Origin: Branchiostoma floridae
Lineage: Eukaryota; Chordata; Leptocardii; Amphioxiformes; Branchiostomatidae
Assembly: GCF_000003815.2 (NCBI RefSeq)
Contig: NC_049980.1
Span: forward strand, 15,054,932-15,118,931
Length of the DNA: 64,000 bases
Direction: 5' to 3'
The number at the start of each line of letters is the position of its first letter. Within the stretch, counting starts at the first letter, position 1. The translations under genes and the position numbers were made by a program. Shown here in pieces: positions 21,035 through 33,700 of the stretch. The notes under the pieces are model-generated. The model ran no database searches, was not told the origin of the DNA, and worked only from the letters and a program-made list of their open reading frames with translations.

Positions 21035-22839
21035 CGCAACTGTAAGCTTGTCCCAGGGATCTGCAAAAAAGGATGAATTAATCTCATGAGGTCGAACATT
21101 TTCTGAAAAAAAGATGATTTGAATCTTCAATATTAGTCAAATTAGTTATCTGTTCCAATTATCTTCCATCTTCCTGTGCTTATATGGAATGTACTGTGCC
21201 CTTAAATTTATCATTGACACGTAGGGGATGAGTGGCTTTTATTTTTCATGAGAACGCTGCATCTACTCTATGGTCTTGTTCAATGAATGAAAGACCTTTA
21301 CTGCACGTTTATACCGTTGCAGGCTAAGTACAGGTCACAGTGATAAAGAAGAAGCACAATGACAGTAGAATGTCGTATCTTTCAGTTCAGTTCAGTATCT
21401 AACTACATCTATCGAAATGACTTCATTAGCAAAGAAAAGTAACTCTATCACCATTATGTCATTCCTAAAGCCATGCTACGCCCCATGTACACGCCCAACT
21501 AAACATCTCTACATCTTATTGACAGCAATTTGCAGCAGTACGCACGGAAGTCAATTTTCAGTATCATCACTGACTACATGAGTAACGTTTCTCACAGGTC
21601 ATGATAAGAGCGCATATTGTACCCCCGGGTAAGGACAACACCATTAATGGCCAAGTAACGGCAAGATATATGTACACGCCTGGCAGTGAAACTAATCAAC
21701 ACTACATTTGGAACTCATTATATCATAGGACCTAGGCGTCATCACTTAATCTTGTTGCCTCAACTCCCCGCATTCTGCACGCTCTCTACAAACTTGCATT
21801 CCCGACGGAGTACACAGCAATGAACTCTAAATCGAATCAATCTCTATGAAAAAGCGCTTTGCTGTGACAGATTCATCCTTAGCATTCTCGATGACATTTA
21901 ATTTACTTTGGTTCCCTCAAGTTTGCGTGAACTCTTTACGAATCAGCGCCGAAAGTTCACGACGATCTCGCGAGGAACTCCGTAAGTAATCAAAGCACAA
22001 ATTAGCAAAGAAAACAAGATAGATAGCTCATGGACCTGTGCCGGATGAAATGTCTTTCTTTAGAATTAATCAAACGCCTTGTAACTCCTTGATTTATCTC
22101 TTGTCCGTTCTTGCTACATCCCTGCCTGTGTCTTGGCGACAGATTGTCGTACCCAGTGCCGGGATTGACTGGCTAAAACTCTCCACATGACAGGTTCGCC
22201 TGAAGCCTTTTCCTCCGGCCTTCCGGCAGAGACATAGACGTGATGATGAATAGAGTGATGTGATAATACTCGTAAACCTGCAATAACATTGCTGCATGTT
22301 CAAACGGCGCTCGTGATACATCTGGTAATTTGACATATTTGTGTACTGTAGCAGCTCCATTGCTGTAAGACGAGACTGCGAAAATTGATTAGATAGTAAA
22401 CTGTCAACAGATAGCTTGAGGAGACAGGAGTGCTAGACAGACAGACACGAGTGCAGTGTACTGAGGTTGCTTCAAAGACATGGTATCATATCACTTCAAA
22501 CCGATTATGAAGATGGGAAAAGCTAGAACAATGGCCCAAGAGATTTTCGGGAGAAATGAGATAATGTCCATTAATCTCGCAGAAAGTAGGCGAGAAAACG
22601 AATTATTGATTTTTCCTGTCCATCCAATGTTTCAAGATGGGAACCAATAAGTACGTACACATGAGACATCCTGTCCGCGCACGGGGACCCTGCAACACAC
22701 CGCCCTCATCGGGATAATATCTGCCTCTTTCCCCAGAGTCACATATCTTTCGTTCGACCTACTTTATGAGATTTTTAGCACGATATGGCATGCAACTCTA
22801 CACGCCATATTGAGTTGCTGTTCCCATGTATGACAGCTT

Positions 22840-23000
22840 TTTTTTTACATTGGGCCACACTGATTTCATAATATGGATGGCATCCTCTGGGTATCCCAAA
22901 ACTGATATAAGCGTGTGAAAAACAAGCTGGGAACAAAGTTACCTCTAAGATGAAATCTAAATGGCGGGAACTAAACAAATGGCTAAACTCACGGGACATA
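22840..23000 (-). repeat. Dispersed repeat fragment related to 47370-47520
   Basis: Conceptual minus-strand translation HLDFILEVTLFPACFSHAYI and SFGIPRGCHP closely resembles the plus-strand translation around 47400-47510 (HFDFILEATFVFGQTFF; ISFGVPRGCH). The similarity is at DNA level in several frames, so it is a shared repeat rather than a gene. Confidence 0.5.
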
Positions 23001-25436
23001 ATACAAAATGTATACTAAACAATAAATTCTTTATTTTTGTTCTTTTGCATCCTCATCCTGGACTAAGGAAGACTTGACTCATTTTCATATGTTTGGTTTT
23101 GCAATATACGGCATATTTGTGCTCATTCTGCAACTTCTTTGCATCATGATGTACAGTATGGTTGCAAACTTCTTTTTTTTGGAAATGGTTGAAAATTGAT
23201 GCGCGCTTTAGCTGCAGCTTCGAATTCAATAGGCAATGCTTGTTGTAGTCACCATGTAAAGCCAGTCGTGAAGTATTCCTGGCAATTAGTACTGATCAGT
23301 ACTTACCTCGATCTATTAGGCATAACTTTTCACACGAGCAAACTGTCTTCCACTCTTGCTTCATGTGTTAACTTTCAGGTGCAATAATGTGTGTACCTAT
23401 ACCTAAAAAAATACGTTGGTCGATACCGAAAGAAAAAGTACTTGAATATGATGTATTGCTTGGTAAATCTTTACTTCTCTTGTGTCATTTATATGCGACC
23501 GGATACAGATTACTTGAATAGTCTTAGTATTTCGTCTTTTCCCGTGACCGGGACACGATGTACAAGTATACCATTGTTGAAGTTTGTTTTCAATTAGCCC
23601 TCGGGTCTGGATTTGCAATAATAAAGTATTTCAAAACGTTATTGCTTTGGCTTGAAAGCGTAGCATTTAGTTTCCCCATCGATATGTCCTGGTCTTGTTA
23701 TGCATGACTGTGGTGAAGGGAAATGTCCCAGTCAGCCGACAACCTACAGGGTCAAGGAGACGTCGGGTAGAATACAGAACGGGAGGCCTGATATGTATAG
23801 TTGCATGCCTTGGACCCATTATTATGTGTAATCATGCAAATAATGCTTAAACTAAGACCAAAAAAAATAAAGAATTGATGAGTCTGAGAAATACTGGTTC
23901 TATTAACATGAAGACAATGATTTTGTTATTCTGCTAGATATTAGCGGTGCCTACGGCTACACATTGATAATCATTCGCGATCAATATTTGTGAAAGAGGG
24001 CACTATCACTACAATATCTAAGTCAAGAAAGGTGCAACGGAACCCTAAAATTTGGTACAAAATACTTTCATTGGTGAAAAAGAATATCAGTTAAATCCTA
24101 TCCCCAAGTTTCATGACGCCAAAAAGTATCCGCCTGAATTCTGCATGAATCATCTATTTTATTTGATAAGATGTATACATGTGTTGCGTATCATTAATCT
24201 ACCTTTATTTATCAATGTGTATCGAAATTCAAGTTCTTGGAATTTGCTACCAGAGCTCTATCGAGTGTATCTTTGTCGTCGTTTGTCTCTATGCATTTCA
24301 GGGTTGGTTTACTACTGGATCCATGGATGAAATTACACCAATCGACAGATAGAGATCGTACCCTACTTCGTAATCCTTAACAAGAAAGTAAATGAAAAAC
24401 CTGGCCTCTTTCGCGTGGGATGGCCTCGGCGTGTATTGGAGTTGACATATCTCATTACCTTGCAAACGTTGGTCTCTTTAATTATATCTCTAATGAAGTC
24501 ATAAATCTTTCTGTCATGCTTGTTTAAGTTTCTAAGAATATCGGTAATGGATTTATATTGTTACGTCTACGATGGAAATGGCGGTTGAATGTAAAAATAC
24601 ATTTGTCAGCGTACTCTTGTATACAGGCAACCTAATGTTTCATAATGTTGAACAAAGTCTTCACTTACACTTATACACGCATGAACACACTTATAACTTA
24701 ACACACATGGAATGTTCAGTTTTCGCGAGAATCGCTTAGGAGTTGGTGCAGTGGAAGACTGACGGTCTCACTTGGGCTGTGGACGTTAGCGCTGCCCAAC
24801 GAAGACGAATGTGGAGCTTTACTGCCCGAACATGCACGGTACATCATGCACAAATTACAGGGATAAACTCGCCATCGTCCGAAAGTCTCTCAAGCACCGT
24901 GTATCAAGAACGAATTTCCTCCGGACGTTTATATTAGCTACATGTACTCAACTGTACGATAAGACCGATGTTTCAACGGTACAAGGGAAGCAGTAGTAAT
25001 GCTATACTGCTGTAATGTAGAGAAAACAAGGCTTATGTAGCTACAGGTACGATATGTATGATGAATAAAGAACCCGATTCATCACTTGGCTTGGTAACCT
25101 AGCGATGGGATATGAGGTAAGTTCATTTTGTGCGGATTTAGAAATACAATTTTCAAATTATGGAAGAGCCCAGTGGATAAAGGTATGGATCTGCCGGGAG
25201 CGATGCGATTACCCATTTAATATTTGTCAGTATTAAATTCCCATAGGACGAAATCAGAGAGTTACAGTGACTGTTCATCTACTGCTGACATTTACGTTGG
25301 ACGAACCATGCCTGCAAAATTACTCTGTGAAATTTAATGTACCACAGAACCCCTACGGGTACTTCGATCGGGCGCTGATATGCCGATGACTATATGTGCA
25401 GAAGAATATATGACCTGAAATATAAATGTACATATA

Positions 25437-25516
25437 GACAGAGGGGGAGCGAAAGAGAAGGTGAGAGAGAGAGACAGAGACAGAGAAAAAGACAGAGAGA
25501 AAGAGGGAGAGAGAGT
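25437..25516. repeat. GA-rich microsatellite
   Basis: About 80 bp of GAGAGA/CAGAGA with AAAGA interruptions. Confidence 0.85.
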
Positions 25517-28500
25517 TTTGTTTCTCTTATATATGTTTTAAAATCATATGGTCAGAACTCGCGATCGTTGCACGTAAAAGTTGTTCGACCACAGCTAGAA
25601 TTTCCAATGTTTTTGTTTTCACCTTGCTCAACGGCCCCCACCCCCAAAAACATTCATGTCCACCAACCCGAGAAGAAAATCGCAATAACGGTGTGCCCTT
25701 GGAGCGCTCTATTCGGAAACACTGTGATATCTTATCCTGTTAGCGCTGTGAACATTAGCGTAGCTGCGCGATCAGACCGTGACATTTACATTGTTACGTA
25801 CTGAAGACTGACCTTTGCCATCTTCATAGTGGTTGAATATTGTCGACACCTGGGCAAATAAAACCCATGGAATATTGAAAAATCATTTGGAGCTGTAGGG
25901 AATACCAAGAGATATGGAGGAGGCTGTGTAGAAATATATAGAAAATTAACATCAAAATGAGAATGCTGTTTTATATCATACAGTGAGGGACATTTAAAGG
26001 ACATTGTGATCATTAAACCATCATCAACTACCTCCTCATCATGCCAATGATCCTTTATATCTAGAACTTTATCAGGTGCAATATGTTTTCATCATTCCGT
26101 TGATATGTTTCTCATGCAGATAATATTACAAGGTATTTCAGAAGTACAAAGAATCCTTTCTAGACAACATTGCAGCATGAGGGCTTCTATACTGTCATTA
26201 AGAAAGTCCCGTCTCTGTAAGGCATCTAGCTCCAGAACGCCCTCTACAAGTCGCCCATGTCCTGCTTTCTACTTTTGCACGTATTGATTTTCCTTCAAGG
26301 TACGAATTTCCTTCTCCATTTGCTGGTGATGTGTCCTTCATCCACTATCTTTTCAATCCGTGACTGCTAAATGTAGCACCGCAAACTCCGAGACTATTCA
26401 CCCTACGGAATGAGCGATATGGAATCCTATCAGCTTGCAATGAAAACATGATAACATACCTCGCGTATCGCAATTTCTTTTTGATATTGCTGATTCAATT
26501 TGCGGATTTTTACATATAGATTGTGTACTCCCGCTGTGAAGGCATTCACCTTGTTTTTTTTACTACAAGATTTCTCTGGACATGGTTTTTTGGGGTCTTA
26601 GACATGGACAAAACGCCCATGTCCGTGGCAAGCAGATTAGCGCTATTAGAAAAGTGAATCCCCATGAAAATGTACCGGTGTTTGCAACATAAAATACCTA
26701 CACGATAAGGTGCAAATAACGTTAAAACCTGGCAACGGTGTCCTCAATTAATGAAATTATCACAATGGTAAATATTGCACAGTAAAAACTGTCTGATTGT
26801 AACAAACAATTTGTGGAACAGATACCCCCATTAATACTTTACTCTATTAATGACAAATATATATAGCTATCAAACCGATATTTAGATGTTCGTCTGAATT
26901 TCACGGCACGCTTGTCACTAGACAGGCGTAGTTGGGTATACCTCGCTGATAGGGGTCACAGACTCAGTGATAATTTCAGTTGCATCTCACTTATTTGTAG
27001 AACGTCATATTGTACTGAAGAAATTATGTCTGTGGTATGGATGATTCCTGACTTCGCAAAGGGACTGCACAAATGGGCTATGACAAGGCTGCGAAAGCAG
27101 CAGCTTCAGGAGCATTGGAGCATGAGCCAAATGCAGCATTTTCCGGCAGCACTAAGAACCCCAGGATTAGCGTAATGGATAGCAAGCTGCGTAACAGCCG
27201 ATAAAGAAAAGGCATTAAAAGGCATGCTTCTAGATGCAAAAATGCACACACTGCGAACGTAATGGTCTTCTTCTGCAGTGGGAATTCTAAAAAGTCCGGA
27301 CTAACTTTCTTCAGTGACATCAGAACATCCTATTGCCACGATAAAAAACATCATCATGAACAGAATGACTCTTAATGACGACGCTAATCAGGATTATGTA
27401 GCCTCTTCTGATCTTTTCAGTCGTTAGTCGGGGCATATAACGTGTTGATAAAGTTATCAAGGTCCTCATGAGGATACAAAGAAGCTATCTAGGGATCCAA
27501 AGTCTGAGTAGGAAACATATTCAGGACTTAACAATTCCTTAATAGGAACACGTGGCATTACAAGTAAGCTTTTCCTGTCACAAGGATAATATTTCAACGA
27601 CCAATACCTTCTTTGAGCCTCAAAATCGAGCCAAAAACAGATACAAACCTTATTGTAGTCTGTTGCTTTGGTCAGGCCTCACCTGAAAGCTCTTGTCTCG
27701 TGCCTTGAAGCGTGCCAATCCCAGCGGTGCGACTACACTCCTGAATCTGAAAGCACGAAAATGTGATATGAGGTCGAACATGTTCCACAGGCAACACACT
27801 TTGATTTAGGGGAGGTCGGGACCGACGCTGATGTGGCCCTAAATGGAAGATGTGTCGGTGCAGAAAGCAGAAACGCTGTAAAAGGGTAGAAATTAAAAGT
27901 CAAATTTGGGACGTCTGCACATCTGTGCCTACCACCACGCACCACACAACTTACCTCACAGACGGGCTCATGCTGAAAGCCTCAACCCACAAGTACCTGA
28001 CACCCGCAAGGCATGTCGGGACACGGATCACGGTTTAACATTTTAACTGGCGAAGGAGCACGGAGAGCCCGCAAGTGATTTTGAACCAGTTCGCCTGTTT
28101 GTTCGGAGAGATGCCTGGGAGTTCTGTTTCATTTATGTGGGTCAAAGGTGTGAGCTTCTCATATTGGAAATTAAATCTGGAAAACCTCCCATGGACAGAC
28201 TGTCAGTTTCCTGGGAGAGCTGATATGTCAGCTGCAACAGATACATGCGTGTGGGGGAAGTAGGTAGAAATTAAAGTGTATATTACAACCAGCCTTGTGG
28301 AGATGGGCAGGACCGGTGCGGATGTAGAAACATGATGTAGTGTGTGGTGATGCATACGTCGGAGAGCTTATCACAAATATGTGCAGCTGCAAATATGCTT
28401 TTGATTAACTATCTTGTTTTTATTTCCTGACAACATGTCAAACCTACTAGCGCAATGACATAATGTTAACATTGGTAGATACGTAATTGGGGAATATATC

Positions 28501-28609
28501 AAACTAGCATTAGCATACCAGCATACATGCATGTGCACTATTCATACTCATGCCTCATATGTAACGAATGTAGTACAGAAATTTCAGCCTACTATAAACC
28601 AGCTGTTTT

Positions 28610-29580
28610 TACAAGAAGGTTATATTTTTGGTACCGTTTGTGAGTCTGTCTGTCAACAGCATAACTCGAGAAGACTTGTATAGTTGGTAGGTGGGTAGGT
28701 ATCAGGAAACAAAGGTGAAGTTCGATAATGGGTCGCCTAGCGACTTCCTAAGGTACTGCAGTTAACCATTTTTTTAAAGACCTCGTGTTATGAACATGCT
28801 GTGGTCGTGATGATTTTGAGGCGATTTTAGATAGCTGTTGGGGCAGAGGGTAAGTGCTGTAAGTTTGGGGCCCCCTTAGCAACTTTTTTGAATGTGCACG
28901 CGCCGATTTCCGTTCATACTTTGGACGAGAATGACTGACTAAAGTGTTAATGGATCGTCATAATTTTTTGTAAACTCATATTTGCGATCACCTAATCGAT
29001 GGCACGATAAGATACTAATCATACAAATCAACAGCTAGTTTGCATAATTAAATAGGAAAGCTTATAAATCCACTGCATGTGATGATTGAACATATGTAAA
29101 TGAGAACGAGAGGAATGTCGGTAGATATCATTTATGCTAATGAAGACCTATTTTGCATGATTAATGAAAAGATACTGTAATTCAAACGATAAACGGTGGA
29201 AATTTTCCATACTTGTGGCATCAAGAAGCTGGGTAAAGGAGAGCATTATTAGGCATAATCATAAATCATGCAAATCAGGATCACATGTACATAATTTAGA
29301 AGGAAAGTCTACAATAAATAGCCTTCTTTGCTAAGATAAGATAAGATAAGATAAGACTTTGAACAAATTGTACTTCTGGGTAGAAATGAAGAACAACTGA
29401 GGCAATTTATGCTGATAAGGACCTTATTAGCATAATTAATGTGAAACACTTATGATACTTCAGTCGAAAATGTTAAAATCATTTGGCAAAGATATGAGGT
29501 CGTGGAACTGTATATCCATGAAATACCTATGTAAGAGATGATTTGATACTTTTCCGGTAATACTTAGAATATCCAAAGTA
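28610..29580. repeat. Long dispersed non-coding repeat
   Basis: Starts with TCTGTCAACAGCATAACTCG and GGGTAGGTATCAGGAAACAA, which look like an element terminus. It then contains three related segments of the form TGCTAATGAAGACCTATTTTGC plus CATRATTAATG (near 29030, 29130-29165 and 29410-29445) and an (AAGAT)n stretch at 29332-29356. It has no coding capacity. The hammerhead element begins 48 bp further right. Confidence 0.4.
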
Positions 29581-29627
29581 CATGCAAGCTAAGTTTCAGG
29601 ATAATGAGATCGTGACAAGGACGATCT

Positions 29628-29902
29628 ATACGCCAAAAATAGTTACTCAAGCAACTGGATATGGTTTTGAAACTGTCATACGTTTCGGAAAGAATCCACT
29701 TTCCTTCGTCAGTGACACTGAAGTGATCTGCAAGAAACAGGTCTTTTATACTCTAACTATGAATGAAGACAATTTCAGATGTCCAATAGGAAAGGTTGTA
29801 AGACAATTCAGACTGAAGACAATTTGGATTCCAAAGAAAACAAAGCTAAGCCAAAGTCAAGCTGAAGACAATTTGGATTTCAAAGGATATCAAGGTTAAG
29901 AC
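29628..29902. repeat. Left arm of the 29.6-kb inverted-repeat element
   Basis: Pairs with 30058-30333. It contains an internal near-duplication: CTGAAGACAATTTGGATTCC near 29813 and CTGAAGACAATTTGGATTTC near 29862. Confidence 0.88.
29675..29716 (-). ncRNA. Hammerhead ribozyme motif (left arm, GUA triplet)
   Basis: Read on the minus strand: stem I strand GTCA, core CTGACGA (plus 29706-29712), extra A, stem II GGAAAG / CTTTCC with a 6-nt loop, GAA, ACGT as minimal stem III, A as cleavage nucleotide (plus 29679), then TGAC closing stem I. All conserved hammerhead core positions are present. By analogy with the PLE this is the sense-strand 3' copy. Confidence 0.75.
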
Positions 29903-30057
29903 TAGGTTGACCCTCAACAGAAAAGGGGGGCTACGCATGGAACTTTCCGGCACTTGGGACATAGCACTACCACCCCCCACCCCCCACCCCCGCCAACAAA
30001 ACTTTTAGCTCCTGTAACTAAAACAACAGGAGCTAATTGACTCATTTGCATTAACTG

Positions 30058-30333
30058 TGTCTTAACCTTGATATCCTTTGAAATCCAAATTGTCTTCAGC
30101 TTGACTTTGGCTTAGCTTTGTTTTCTTTGGAATCCAAATTGTCTTCAGTCTGAATTGTCTTACAACCTTTCCTATTGGACATCTGAAATTGTCTTCATTC
30201 ATAGTTAGAGTATAAAAGACCTGTTTCTTGCAGATCACTTCAGTGTCACTGACGAAGGAAAGTGGATTCTTTCCGAAACGTCTGACCGTTTCAAAACCAT
30301 ATCCAGTTGCTTGAGTAACTATTTTTGGCGTAT
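30058..30333. repeat. Right arm of the 29.6-kb inverted-repeat element
   Basis: Reverse complement of 29628-29902 apart from two substitutions beside the ribozyme cleavage site and one extra T in a T-run near 30120. Confidence 0.88.
30245..30286 (+). ncRNA. Hammerhead ribozyme motif (right arm, GUC triplet)
   Basis: Stem I GTCA (30245-30248), core CTGACGA (30249-30255), extra A, and stem II GGAAAG (30257-30262) / CTTTCC (30269-30274). GAA follows at 30275-30277, ACGT at 30278-30281, cleavage nucleotide C30282, then TGAC (30283-30286). It has the canonical GUC triplet. The minimal self-complementary stem III (ACGT) suits cleavage as a dimer, as reported for PLE hammerheads. Confidence 0.77.
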
Positions 30334-30524
30334 CTTATTACCTGGATGTCTAACCTACATCGACGTATACGGACGATCTATGTTCTATCATATTGCAAAG
30401 ATGGGTTTAATCAGGTCTTCTGATAGCCATGTCCCACTGTCATGCAATCCATATTCAGTTGTACGTTTACTGACTTCGTGTACATGTTGTATCAATAGAT
30501 GGGGGGTTCCCTGCAAGACTGAAT

Positions 30525-30563
30525 GGTTTGATCAAGGAGGTTAAAAAACCTCCTTGGTTTGAT
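30525..30563. mobile_element. Tiny palindromic insertion with 8-bp duplication, copy 1
   Basis: A 23-bp core (30533-30555) of CAAGGAGGTT, AAAA and the complementary AACCTCCTT, flanked on both sides by GGTTTGAT (30525-30532 and 30556-30563). The same core lies at 46561-46585 with a different flanking 8-mer, so each flank behaves as a target-site duplication. Eight bp is typical of hAT-type transposition. Confidence 0.65.
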
Positions 30564-30582
30564 ACCTCAAATGTAAAACCTT

Positions 30583-30725
30583 TAGCCCCCTTCCCACTAG
30601 ACGGCTAATTGGATCTATGTGATTGCATAACTGGAATATGACGCAAGATGTAAAAGCGTGGTTTGAACGACACAAATCCTAAACAATCCGGTCTTTACAG
30701 CTTTTTCGATCAACTATTGCAAGTG
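30583..30725 (+). repeat. MITE-like repeat, left-end fragment (CCACTAGA family)
   Basis: Starts GCCCCCTTCCCACTAGACGG and continues with ATTGCATAACTGGAATATGA and GATGTAAAAGCGTGGTTT, which are related to 35165-35210 and 40455-40500. No right end is visible. Confidence 0.45.
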
Positions 30726-33700
30726 TCTCTGTTAGTTTAACGTTGCATGTTAATAACCGGCATTTAACAACATGTACAGGTGCCTTGTATTAGGTAGTGG
30801 CAGCACCAAAGCCGACAAAAACTGCCGGGACTGTGTTCATAACTTTTGACGTACCCTAGGTCACACCTGATAACTTTCTAGTAATAGGAAAGGTCTATAT
30901 AAAAGTACGATTTACAGAATAAAAGAGGCAGTCATAAAAGAGGAATTCAAACAAGGATTGCTAGTTTTGATGGTCATTTCTGGTCATTTCTTGCCGTTAA
31001 AGTTAAGCCCAGTTGATTGGTTTTCTATCGCTATCTGAAGTATCCAACAACCACGGTAAACCCACCTGTCTAGTCAGGACATGCACGATGGATGGACAGA
31101 AGTTATGTTTAGTCTTTACTTACTGTTACTATCTACTGGCTAAGCTATCTGGACGATCAGAAGAGTTGACTAGACAACTCAACAAAGTTGAACACCTATT
31201 CACGGCTGAAGACCCAAGGAAAAGGAAAGGAATCCAGTTATTGATTCTCGGGGAGGAATCATCAGCGCATCAAACCCTTATAATGTCCATCGGCGTGGAT
31301 ACTGAAGGCCATTTTTCCAGCAGGCTCAAGTTCGGATCAACCGCCTCGCCTGAAGCTACGACAGCCCAGTGACCCAGCGCAAATGGCAGGGTCACCATTC
31401 ATCAATCCGACCTGCGTATCGGTGGCAATGTGTGCCGACAGCATGCGAAAACTGCCGATCATCATAAATTCCTATACGTATGTGACAGTTAACTGGTTAT
31501 GGCATTCAAGGGCACAGTGTTTGCAGGACTATCACTAATCAGCCACAACGAGCTCCAAGTTTTGGGTGTCCATTTCTCGTGGCAATCGTGACTTCTATGG
31601 TAGAGTTTTTGCTCAAAGCCACGCTAAATCCCGTTGGGATGTGTCTTTGTGCGACAGCTTAGCGCCCAGCGGGAAATTGCCTGTCATACATCGTCCATTC
31701 ATGGCTTCTGGCTCTTCGGGGTCGTAAATTTCCTGCGTGCCAGCTTACCTCTCGGATAAGAAGTCATCACGAAATCGGCATCTGCGACCCAGTCAGCCAT
31801 TTACAAAGCCAATTACCACAAGAAAGATGGCCTCACCCAGCGCTATTGACTGGAAATCGCGCGATCGTAAGAGGTGTGTCTGTCAAAGTCCTGAATTTGA
31901 AAAATAGGGTGTCATTACAACGTGCATTTCATCAGCCGTGCAAAAATAAGAGAAAGGTAACAGACATTAAGCAAAGGTAAGCAATTATGAAAAGGGTATT
32001 GAACTTATTGGTGTGTATCCCTTGCATTTGACCGTCTTGTTGGCAGTATGCCAATCATATGTATGGCATACCTGTCATCCTCCTGTTGCTTGACAATACC
32101 GGGAAATGGCAGGTCTTAAGGCCGTTAAGGGAGATTAAAGCGAACCGTCATCAAATGCGACGTGAAAAAACGAACAGGCTCTTCTTCGCGTGAGAATGGC
32201 CTTGTGAAAGACTGCAGGTATATATTCTCATCTACTCAGTCGGAGGATCACTTCATGTTCACAGAAATCACACATTACATTACATTTTACATTACATCAG
32301 TCTAAAGATTGATTCTGCATCTGGGGAATATCTGTCAGCAGCACAACAGTCGCAAGGCTCTTGGCTATAAACTCGGGCAGAAGCAGGGTAGTGTTGCTTG
32401 AAACAAAAAGTGATTGGGATTCTTTTGCAGCTATATCTAGGAAATGGATTTGCAAAATCTTTTATATCTAATTGCGTTAAGTCAAGTTAAGTTTATTCTG
32501 ATACCTTAACAATATACATATAACGTTACATATACATATACAAGCACTGATGTACAAAAAAAGTTCAAAGGGAGACAAGATACAGAATCCTACTCTAGAT
32601 CATACGTGTGCTCCTTGTTCATGTAACCAAAATTTGCAGTCACTGTCTGTACTAAGATGCTGTCTTTACGTATACTTACTGTAACATACTGCTCCAGCTA
32701 GTAATAAAGCGGCGTTGGAAAGACTTCAAATTCGCCCTGGCTCGGAGAAATGTTTTGCTGTACACGCAACTATGTATGTCGTAGAGAGTGTCCCCGATGG
32801 TCCTGAATACGTGTGGCAAAAATGTTCCGTACATGCCATGCAAGTTAGGTTCTTTACGTTGCCATTTTGCTATGTGTCCATTGCCAGTTTGGGTGGGCTT
32901 TTTTTCGTACAAAGGTACCCCACAGATGGATGTACATCAATTCAGCTCTGGTGTGAACGTTTCAAGCAAGATATATTTCTCACTTCTCTATACCAAATAA
33001 CGGTGGTAAGCTTCATTCATTCTGGGTACATATGTCAACTGTGGGGTGTAGTGATAGTCCAGGAGTAATCTTGCACGTCGGGATACTGACTATAAATCAA
33101 ACTGTGTTTGATACAACATGTCCCACTGATTTCATCTGACATCGCACACAGCGTGTCAGAATACTACCTAACCTGGACGTGCTGCGTTAAACTTTTGATG
33201 TAACGTTATGGTACAACGGCAAGGGACAACTGTACCGAATAAAAGATTGTTACGTAAATCTGTTTTGTGCTATTTCCCTTTTATCCAAGTGAAGCAAAGA
33301 GAATCGCTCGATAAGCCCAATAATTCGAAGACGATATTAACTTTTAAAGGTCTGACAACACTCCCCATACCGCTGTTCCTAGAGGTACCAGGTAGAATTC
33401 CAAATTCATTAAGGATTAAAAGTATTGAAAAGATTGTGTCATGGTGGAACCTCCATTCCACTAGAGCGGAGACCTCTCCACGACGAGGTTCGATCGAGCA
33501 ATTTGACAGAGCGGCCAACGATGTTTAAACTAGATAAAAAACGAATCTTCTAACGCTTTGTGTCTTTTGTAGCAATTTTAGCCGTACGTTTATACGTTGC
33601 ATAATATTCAATCATGAAGTCAAGAGTTGCATACTTCGATCGCTGCCCAGTGGAATGAGGGCCTTGTCCTGGCACCTTCACGAAAGTAACACCAGAAATA

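Larger units (their letters stand above)
21035..28610. other. Gene-poor stretch
   Basis: No recognised gene. A patch at 22840-23000 (minus) is related to 47370-47520: the words GATTTCAT, CTGGAGGCAAC/CTTAGAGGTAAC and TTGGGA/GAGTTCCCAGAGGATG recur. A GA-rich microsatellite is at 25437-25516. The open frame at 26912-27175 has no family match that I can see. The 5' promoter of the CUB gene should lie just right of 21034, but no clear elements were found. Confidence 0.4.
29628..30370 (-). mobile_element. Non-autonomous hammerhead-bearing inverted-repeat element (PLE-like)
   Basis: GGACGATCTAT occurs at 29619-29629 and 30371-30381, giving an 11-bp target-site duplication that overlaps the first arm by 2 bp. 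Between them lie an arm (29628-29902), a spacer (29903-30057), a reverse-complement arm (30058-30333) and a 37-nt one-sided extension (30334-30370). Comparing the arms, I see two substitutions and one 1-bp indel over about 275 bp. This repeats the architecture of the PLE at 6746-7505, including extension length. By that analogy the sense strand is minus. No GIY-YIG or reverse-transcriptase sequence is present. Each arm has a hammerhead core. It is best explained as a PLE-derived or retrozyme-like non-autonomous element. Confidence 0.8.

Noticed and set aside
29582..29899. 105-codon plus-strand frame
   Set aside because: It lies inside the left arm of the ribozyme element, partly antisense to its ribozyme; no family resemblance, best read as repeat sequence.
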